In this document: piece after piece, positions 56,198-64,000 of the stretch
Position numbering within the stretch: the first letter of the stretch is position 1
How the letters are laid out: the number at the start of each line of letters is the position of its first letter
DNA from: Paratinospora sagittata
Taxonomy: Eukaryota; Streptophyta; Magnoliopsida; Ranunculales; Menispermaceae
Assembly (NCBI GenBank): GCA_035771175.1
Contig: CM069608.1
Span: 24,186,519 to 24,250,518 of the forward strand
Direction: 5' to 3'
Length of the DNA: 64,000 nucleotides
Translations under genes and position numbers: made by a program
Notes under the pieces: model-generated
Seen by the model: only the letters and a program-made list of their open reading frames with translations
What the model was told of the DNA's origin: nothing
The model's database searches: none

Positions 56198-57572
56198 TGT
56201 AACACCCCGTATGTACGAGTCAAACTTGTACGTTGACCTATATGTATTGTCAGGCATATTTGTACGCGTATACATATGTACATGACCTTTAGATAGTGTG
56301 AATGTATGTATTTTAGGGCTATTGGTACCCTAGGAGGCTAATTGTATCATAAAATGCCCAATACATAGTGAAATTCGAAATTTGGGTGCAAGGAGCGCTC
56401 TACTGTGGCAAAACCAGAGAGACAGTTTTTGGAAGAGGAGAAGCGCGCTCCTCACGGATTTTCCAGAAAATCCATATTTTTAACACTCGAGAAGCGCGCT
56501 CCCAAGAAGGGAGAAGCGCGCTTCTCTATGGGCCTGCGAGTTTTTTAAAAAACATTTTGGTCAGTGGGGCTGTTTGTGCATGTTGCAAGACACATGTCAC
56601 GCCCATTTGCTGCCATTTTGAGCTGATTGAACATGTTTTGAGTTGCTGGTTGCTGGCACAATCTAATTTAACTTGCTAATTTAACTAAGCTGATTGAACA
56701 TGTTCAGAGCAAAACATTGAGGAAGAAGAGGAAAGGGCTAGAGTTGCTATAATCTTAGGTAAGAATGGGTTGTTTTGAGCTTAAAATTCCATTAATGGCT
56801 TCCTCTCTTCAAGTTGTCTATTATATATAACATGCAAAGGTTTTCCATGGATAGTTTTGAACCCGGAGAATGGGGGTTTTGTGCTGGAATTAAGCAAATT
56901 GCTGGGTAAAATCATGGGGGATTGAATCCTTGATGTTTGGTAAGTGTTTTAATGTTAAATTTACTGATTTTCCATGGTTGAATTGGGTGTTCCAGCCCTT
57001 GCTGGGTAAGGGTTTTGGAACCCATTTTCAGTGTTCAGATTGTGAAGTTTTACTGTGTTTTAATGGTTGGAATTGATAATGGATGGTTGGTGATGGTGAA
57101 TTGCGGAGAATTGAGCTACAGAATTGGGAAATTCTAGGTTTGGTGATGACTACAAGTGTAATACTTGTGCTGGAAAATTGAAGAATTAGGGAATGCACGT
57201 AAGTGTTTATTGATGCATTGAGATTAGTTTAGTGATTAATTGACTGAAATTATGTGGCTGGAATTCATGTTTAAGTGTAATGGCAATGTTGAATTTGCAG
57301 AGATTTGATAGTAATTGGGTAATGGAGTATGAACACAAGTGAGGTGCTTGTGTTGTGCTGTAAAGGTTGGTGGACACGGCTAAGTGTTTAAGTTGTGGAC
57401 TTAGGAAAAATCTTGTACGCGTGAGTATTTCTAATTTGGTTCTTATGTATGGCATTGTATTAAATAAACTCTGTTTTGATAATGAAGCATGTATGATTGC
57501 TCCTTGTTGCATTGTTTAATTAATGCATGTAAAACTCTCTGATTTGAAAATCAGACATACTTAGACTTACCC
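56198..57572 (+). repeat. Sense LTR-G, first part
   Basis: TGTAACACCCCGTATGTACG at 56198, matching the minus-strand starts at 17652 and 37887. GC-rich U3 island at 56395-56530 with a perfect 16-bp palindrome GAGAAGCGCGCTTCTC at 56511-56526 and GGATTTTC/GAAAATCC arms at 56456-56473. Interrupted after taccc (57568-57572) by an antisense copy of the same family and resumes at 60211. Confidence 0.9.
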
Positions 57573-60210
57573 TGTCACGACGCCCCTAATGTAGGCTGAC
57601 GTCATGACCGGCACAGTGTACTATACACTGTACATATCCATATACAGTATACAATACACTGTCAGCCTCAACAAACATCTACAATAATTCTCAAAAATTT
57701 TAGAAATTTTGACAGCATCTCCCCATAAAATGGACATTTCACAATTTTCCCTGATATACCACAAATCAAATCATATATATATATATATATACTCATTCAT
57801 AATATCCATTCGTGTCATTCATTCCACAATAAATAATCCTCCCAATATCACAAGCACTTCATAACCCAAAATGTTCAAATACTATTCATTTCTCAAGCCA
57901 TTTCATCCACCATGATCATATGATTAAATATATCATCATTAAACATTTCGTAATCCAAATAACAAAACCCATATTCTCATTCAACCCAACTATGTGATAG
58001 TATATAAATAACAATGTGAAAATTATACTTATCAAAATAAAGAAAAGTAACCCATATCCTCCAATGCATGCATACATATACTAGACGAATGCAATCACGT
58101 GATTATCACTCACGAATTTTTCTTTTTCCCTTCGACTCGGTACTTGAGATATTGGAGGAAATGGAGTGAGCAACCAACAAGCTCAGCGAATATATCTCTT
58201 GATATGGAAATCATATGCATTTAGGAAAACATGACATTTAAAATCATTTAAAACAATTATTAAACACATTCATCATTCAACGAATATATCATACATGTCA
58301 ACAACATAGATTTCATGATTTTTCAAGAAAATAATGCATCATTTTCAACTAAAACCACAATCTCCCTCCTTCTCGTAATGGAGCGGGTACGAACTCCTTA
58401 TTATGCACCGATAAGAAGCCTACACTCGGACCTCACATTACTCAATTTATAGTCATTTCAAGGATCTTCAATCCTTGTTAGGACAGGCCTACTGACAATG
58501 AGATTACGCATAACACTCATCCAGGTCTAATTCCTAACGAAATGACACAACCTTGCCTTTGCCAGTCTCACATGCTCCAATGCTAAAAAAATCATTTATG
58601 AATGCAAATTAAAACACAATGCAACAATATATACATAGCATATTTACATTCAAACATTTCATATATATATATATAATGTCATACAAGTACCAAATCAAGA
58701 AAATATACTCATAATACAAGACTTTCCAACTTAAATACAATCACCGTCACTTTCGAGTCCAATTCCAATTTAAATCCAACTAACTCAACCTCTGACAACC
58801 ACTCCATAATTCAATTTCATTTATTCATATCCATTTACATATTTAATTTCTCAACTCACTTCAAATCACCAATAATAAAGATCAACCTGAAAAATATTAT
58901 ACACATTCTGTGAATTTAGATTCCAACTCAATTTAGGACTCATAAACAGTTTAAGAAACTACTATCTCATTTTTCTGGTCAATCTAGATATTTTCACAAG
59001 AAAGAACAGTGAAAATAGATTTTTAATTCATATTTTCACTAATTCTCAGTTTTATTTTTCTACTGGAACATATATCAATTTTATTAAAACTATAGTACAT
59101 TCCTAAAATTATTTTGTCCACATCGGCACGTGTAAAATCAGTCATACTACCATTCTACTACCTTCAACAGGTATTTTACTAAGGTTTTACACGTTCGCGA
59201 AGGTCACGAAAGTAAATTTTACTCACCAAAATCATATATTTAGTTACTAAAAATATCAAATCATATCCAAAAATCACAATCTTAGTATCAAAAGGTCCGA
59301 AATTCAGTTCTCTGCGATTCTATGATCTCAAACCGGAGTTTCACTGGATTCCAATTCCATTTTATTCACTAGAAATAATCACAGTACTGTTCATTGAAAA
59401 TATGTATAATTTTACTAAAATTGTCAAATGGTCTCCAAAAATCATGAAATTAGCATCGATGGACTTACAACAGTCCATTCTACCATTCTATAGCCTTAAA
59501 CTGAAGTTTCATCGGGTTTTAATATGATTCAAAAGGTCTCCAATATAAATTCCAACTTCCAACAGCCATAAAAATTCAAAATGAACAAATAAATGAAATC
59601 TAACCACATATTCAGGGCTTCTACAGTCTAAGGAGTATTTTTCAACCCTTCGAATAATTTTCATTCAAGTCGGGTCAAAACCCCAATTTCAAAAATACCA
59701 TAAAATGGCTCTTATAGCGTAAATTATTCCGAGAGACTCGTTACATCTAGCTTAACTGTCAATTTTACGAAAAAATAGAGTAAAAATCACTTACTGCGAG
59801 TTTGATTTGGCTTTGAAACATTAAAAATCCCTTCTTTCTTCGTCTTTCCCTTCGTCTACCATAAGAATGAAAATTTTGATTTTTTTTACGGGGGAAATTA
59901 GATCAAAAAAAATAAATTACGATTCTTTGTGTTACTGTTTACGGTATTGTTTCATGAAACCCAACAAGTGAACAGTAGCTTTTTCACTATTCATTTTCTT
60001 TATTTTTCGTTTATTATATGCTCAATACTTATCGAAAATGCACGTTTTGTATGTCAATTTTTATGTAAAAACATGTTCCAAACTCATTTTTAACATTATC
60101 AAGTCTATTTGACACATGTACACATAATTTTCCACGTACACATACGTATATACCCTTTAGTATACGTATACGTCAATCAAATACATTGACTAAAAATATG
60201 GGATGTTACA
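57573..60210 (-). mobile_element. Antisense solo LTR-G nested in a sense LTR-G
   Basis: 2638 bp with perfect duplication taccc (57568-57572 and 60211-60215). On the minus strand TGTAACATCCCATAT at 60210 to CGTGACA at 57573. It has a TGACGTCA palindrome (57597-57604), a hairpin (57622-57651) and the GAGC...GCTC module (58168-58184). Longer than the other copies. No coding sequence; many short (TA)n runs. Confidence 0.9.
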
Positions 60211-60521
60211 TACCCGTAGTAAGGAAAGTATGTGATCATTTCCAAGGGGGGAAGTTTGTTGACTAGACCTCAGAATGATCAAGAGGATGGTTTGTTAAGA
60301 TGAATTCTCCCTATAAATGCATAATAGGAATACATATTCATTTACTTACCTGAGGGAGAAGATTTTATCTTTATGCATTATATGATATGTATAGAAAGGC
60401 GAGAAAAGTATTTAAATCATGTATTGATAATTACATTGATTTGCATATGAGTTTATAATAATGTTTTCAATGCCATGTTTTCTATTGATGTATACGTAAA
60501 TCCAATATTAGATTATTCACT

Positions 60522-60559
60522 GAGCTTGTTGTAGCTCACCCCACTCCCTTTTATTACAG
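60522..60559 (+). promoter_or_regulatory. GAGC...GCTC inverted repeat with 3' splice-site-like motif in LTR-G
   Basis: GAGCTTGTTGTAGCTC (60522-60537), then CACCCCACTCCC and TTTTATTACAG/G (AG at 60558-60559). Same layout as 51273-51314. Confidence 0.5.
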
Positions 60560-61012
60560 GTATAGATCCCAAGGGCAAGGGCAAGGCTCCAGAGAATTGA
60601 TTGAGCTTGTTTGTTTGCTATGTGAGTATGTTGTGCGTTCAGGGAGATGGGAATACATTTTGTTTTTGTATATGTATGTATATATAACACCAAACAACGT
60701 GTGATAGTTAGTGAAATGTATAACGGTAGTATACATGAGATTGGTACATGATGATGTATTTATTTTAGAGACTTAGATGTATATAAGTCTTTTGAGAAAA
60801 AAAAATGGAATAATGTTTGTTTATATGAATGGTTACATATTGTTAGATGTATGTGAGATGATATGGAATGGATGTATATGATTTTGTATTTGATTATGTG
60901 ATGTGATGAGTTTATCAGGATTTGTGGAACCTCAGTTTTATGGAAAGGTTCTGCCAAATTTTTTTGTGATTTTTGAGTATTGTTTTAAATGATGAGACTG
61001 ACAGAATATCGT

Positions 61013-61061
61013 ATACGTCTAGGTATGGCGTATATAGTATTCCATGTCGGTCATGACGTCA
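61013..61061 (+). other. Hairpin and TGACGTCA palindrome near the LTR-G end
   Basis: ATACGTC/GGCGTAT arms (61013-61033, one G-U pair) and the bZIP-type palindrome TGACGTCA at 61054-61061, 22 bp before the LTR end. Both are at equivalent places in the antisense copies. Confidence 0.55.
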
Positions 61062-61083
61062 CCCTACGGAGGGGGTCGTGTCA

Positions 61084-61297
61084 GTTATGCTCATAACAGT
61101 AATGCATATAGGTTCCTTGTACATAAATCAGATATTCCTAATATACGTGAAATGCAATTATGGAATCTAGAAATATATAATTTTTTTAGCATATTTTTTT
61201 TCAATAAAAATATGCAAGAGATAAGTTCAAAAAAAAAAACTTATGACACTGCAAGTATTAGTAATCTTTCAAATAAAAATTCAGAGGATGAACTTAA
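61084..61297 (+). pseudogene. copia-2 integrase C-terminal region
   Basis: Reads YAHNSNAYRFLVHKSDIPN, the conserved segment that normally follows the KPKKVKIG motif found just before 50115, then KNMQEISSKKKTYDTAS. About 30 bp of coding between the two halves is missing. Interrupted at 61297 by a solo LTR-A. Confidence 0.85.
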
Positions 61298-63254
61298 TGT
61301 TGACCTAAGTGGTTTATCACTTAGCACTCTCCTAAGTGTTTTGATGCTAACAACCAATAGATAAAATGGTGCTAATGTTTCTATCTAGTATATTTTAGCA
61401 CTCAAAGCAAAGATGAACTAATACAAGATCTAAGTCTTCAAGTTCAAAAAGTCTCTTAAGCAAAATATCAAAGAAAAGGATCACGTTCTCTTAAAGCTTG
61501 GACAACTGGAAGAAATGAAGAAAAAAAAGGTTGAGAGTCTTTATGTGTTTAGAATTAGGATGTAACCTTCTTGCATTTTATATTGCTCAATCTTTCTTAA
61601 AATCATGCATTCATACTTCACATATGCATAGTTTGATAAAATTCATTCATGAATTAAGTGTTCTTTAAAAATGATTTTCAAGTATTCAAAAATGTTTAAT
61701 TTATGTTTGTAAACTATTTTGAATCATAATTGCATTAGTTATAGTTAAAATGACATTTTTACAAAGTTTTTCAAAATAATCAAAATTGTTTTGATTTTCA
61801 TCAAAATCTTGTTTGATTGTTTAATCGTTGATTTTAAAGTGTTTTAATCATCAAACTAAATATATTTCAATCATATTTTAATGTCCAAATAAGCCCATAA
61901 GTTTAGAATTTTGAAAAATCATGTTAACCCAAGTTTTCACATTCAAAGTAATCACAAATAAACTTTAACCCTTTAAAAGTGTTTGATATCTTTCTCAAAT
62001 GGTTTTGGAAATGTTTCCAATAGTTTTGAAATGTTCTTTACATAACTATTAAGCTATTATACGCCTATATTTGGTTTTCATTTCCTAATCTTTCGAAAAA
62101 GGAAAAGTTTTAAAAAATGTGCAGTCAAGATGGACGTTAATTGAGTGCGAGGGAGCTAATGCAATCTGGAAATTTCTGGGCAGTGCATCAGCAAGCTAAT
62201 CTGGAATTTTTTGGGCAGCGCATCAACAAGCTAATGATCTGGAAATTTTTGGGCAGCGCATCAGCAAGCTAATCTGTGTAGAGCATCAACAAGCTAATGC
62301 GAACTGTTTGCAATTTTTCTGGGCATATTTCAACGGTCCAAAACTTGATTTTTTCACCCCCAACGGCTATATTCTTGTGTCTAATGGCTATAACTTGTTT
62401 CTAATCAATAAATACATGTAGTTCGGCTATTCTAAACACAAGAGAGACAATCATGTGAATCTAAAGAGTGTTTTTTAAGATCAAATCATTTTTCTCATTT
62501 CAAAAACCTAGAACTTAGAGATGTTGATTTGAAGATTGGATTTCATGCTTTTTCATTGTATATCATTCAAAGCATCTTCAAAATCATTCTCTTAAGCAAA
62601 TATGGTTGAGAAAGGTATAAATCATTGTAAGGTCTCTTTTCACCTTGAGCTGAAAATTTTCATATCATGTATTTGGTATTTAAATTTATGAGCTTCATTG
62701 TAATTGTTCTAATCACTTAGAACAAACATTATATTCATTGTTTTTAGTCTTTTGGATTGTTTCATAGTTTGAAACAAACCAAGTAAAGTGATTTAATATC
62801 ACTTATAATTCCAATGTTGGAATCAAGGCTAGTTTCATCCTCGCTCTTGAAAAGGATCAAGCTGTTCTTCCTTCGCCCGCAAAAGGAACATGGGTTCTTC
62901 CTTAGCCCGAAAAAATGATATGTGGTTCTTCCTTAGCCTGTAAAAAGGATATGCGGTTCATCCTTAGCCTGCAAAAGGATAGGCTTGCCTTGAGCCTGTA
63001 AAAGGGAATTTGTAACGGTTTGGTCCTCACCCATAAGAGGATTCATTAGTAAAGTTTGAAAATCCTAATCGGGAGATTAGGTAGTGGATGTGGGCGCGGC
63101 CGAACCACTATGAATGTTAGTGTGCTTTACTTTATGCTCATTAGATTTATTTATGTATTGAATTCAATTAAGTCAAAGAATCTCATAAGAAATCAGAAAA
63201 GATAAAAAAAAATTGTCATTATACCCAATTCACCCCGCTCTTGGGTGTTTAACA
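61298..63254 (+). mobile_element. Sense solo LTR-A in copia-2
   Basis: 1957 bp, TGTTGACCTAAGTGG to TTTAACA. Flanks cttaa (61293-61297) and cctaa (63255-63259) match at 4/5. copia-2 coding resumes directly after (PKRSK...TKVAKSFSPDFLTYMLE). Nearly collinear with 704-2306, but its U3 island has different repeats (62164-62298). Confidence 0.9.
62164..62298 (+). repeat. 35-38 bp U3 tandem repeats
   Basis: 'tctggaaatttNtgggcagcgcatcaNcaagctaat' at 62164-62200, 62201-62235 and 62236-62273, and a short copy at 62274-62298. Confidence 0.85.
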
Positions 63255-64000
63255 CCTAAACGCAGTAAATGAACTAAAGTAGCAAAGTCTTTTAGTCCTG
63301 ATTTTCTAACATATATGTTAGAAAGAAAGCCTCAAAATTTTAAAGTGGCAATGTCAACACCTGAAGCACTTTTTTGGAAAGAAATTATAAATAGTGAAAT
63401 TGAATCAATCATGCATAATCATACTTGGGAATTGATAGATTTATCATCAGGTATGATGCCTTTAGGGTGTAAATGGATTTTTAAGAGGAAATTAATGGTT
63501 GATGGAACGATTGATAAATATAAGGCTAGGTTGGTAGCAAAGGGCTTTAAACGAAAAGAGGGCCTTGATTTCTTTGATACATATTCACTAATAACTAGAA
63601 TAACATCCATAAGAATGTTTATTGCTATCGCTGCAATAAACAATCTTGAAATTGATCAAATGGATGTTAAGACAACATTCTTAAATGGTGAATTAGAAGA
63701 AGAAATATATATGCAACAAAGGTGTGCAGCGATAGCAATTTGACATTCTTTCAGGTTTGTTGCATCCGGACAAGAACATAAGGTGTGCAGACTTGTGAAA
63801 TCATTATATGGATTAAAACAAACACCAAAATAATGACATTAAATTTGAAAATGCCCTGTTGTCCAATGGTTTTAAAATCAATGAATGTAACAAATTTGTA
63901 TATGTCAAAGACATGCCAAAAAGGCTATGTCGTAATTTGCCTTTACATGTGTGACAGGTTGATTATAAGTAATAACAAAGCTATAATCAAGTCTACAAAG
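63255..64000 (+). pseudogene. copia-2 reverse transcriptase, cut by window edge
   Basis: FSPDFLTYMLERKPQNF, then FWKEIINSEIESIMHNHTWEL, GCKWIFKRKLMVDGTIDKYKA (split here by no break), DFFDTYSLITRITSIRM and QMDVKTTFLNGELEEEIYMQ, an uninterrupted 142-codon frame to 63743. A filler insertion at about 63720-63754 breaks it, after which RLVKSLYGLKQTPK and, near the window end, ICLYMCDRLIIS (the YVDD region) are readable. The element continues past 64000. Confidence 0.85.

Larger units (their letters stand above)
60211..61083 (+). repeat. Sense LTR-G, second part
   Basis: Completes the LTR begun at 56198, giving about 2.24 kb in total, and ends GGGGGTCGTGTCA at 61083. The flanking gttat (61084-61088) equals gttat at 56193-56197, although the flanks belong to different elements (copia-2 on the right, gypsy on the left). 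Confidence 0.85.

Noticed and set aside
55489..56275. Antisense ORFs up to 191 codons opposite gag
   Set aside because: They mirror the real gag and protease reading on the plus strand, with low-complexity L/V runs from the opposite of Q/N/G-rich coding.
60554..60957. Minus-strand ORFs of 60-65 codons
   Set aside because: Inside the second part of the sense LTR-G and not kept in other copies.

Overview
This is plant nuclear DNA, AT-rich and made almost wholly of decayed retrotransposons. The evidence is plant-type elements: SIRE-like Ty1/copia with initiator-Met-tRNA primer sites, chromodomain Ty3/gypsy elements whose LTRs start TGTAAYRCC, and a plant L1-type LINE with a C-terminal RNase H. 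I see no intact host gene, no tRNA or rRNA gene and no CRISPR array. The species cannot be named from the sequence; a large angiosperm genome is inferred. Working names used here: LTR-A and LTR-B (two SIRE-type copia LTR families), LTR-G (a chromovirus LTR), LTR-T (a second gypsy LTR), and copia-2 (a different copia, perhaps Tork-like).

Layout. 1-2306 is an antisense LTR-A (1-703) followed by a sense LTR-A (704-2306), then a primer site, a gag relic, 3 kb of non-coding internal sequence and a polypurine tract (to about 6365). 6525-8249 is the 3' accessory ('env-like') ORF and polypurine tract of a second SIRE element. Its 3' LTR-B starts at 8250 and ends only at 34714, because three insertions split it: an antisense solo LTR-A (8899-11689), a complete sense SIRE element (11843-27382, TSD ctatg) and an antisense LTR-A element (27823-34365, TSD cctcc). 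The four remaining LTR pieces total about 1.58 kb, close to the 1563-bp intact LTR-B at 11843-13405. The SIRE element itself holds an antisense chromovirus (15528-20809) and an antisense solo LTR (25092-26411, TSD gcagc).

34715-38716 holds an LTR fragment, an antisense solo LTR-G (35658-37887, TSD aatac) and about 0.8 kb of unassigned sequence. 38736-46517 is a near full-length antisense LINE with a 19-bp target duplication, split by a solo LTR-A (42218-44181). From about 47.1 kb to the window end runs copia-2. It is interrupted first at 50116-61083 by a gypsy element with an extra ORF ahead of gag plus two LTR-G copies, one inside the other, and then at 61298-63254 by a solo LTR-A. Its RT runs off the right edge.

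There is no operon-like cooperation. The coding parts are gag, protease, integrase, RT and RNase H relics in element order. Many stops are the CAG/CAA-to-TAG/TAA and TGG-to-TGA kind expected from decay of methylated DNA. The most interesting signals are regulatory or modular: GC-centred palindrome arrays in the U3 of six LTR families; a 16-bp palindrome shared by a copia and a gypsy LTR; a 140-bp block shared by the copia-2 leader and the LTR-T; an accessory ORF with splice-acceptor-like signals ahead of gag; and a conserved hairpin near the end of LTR-G.
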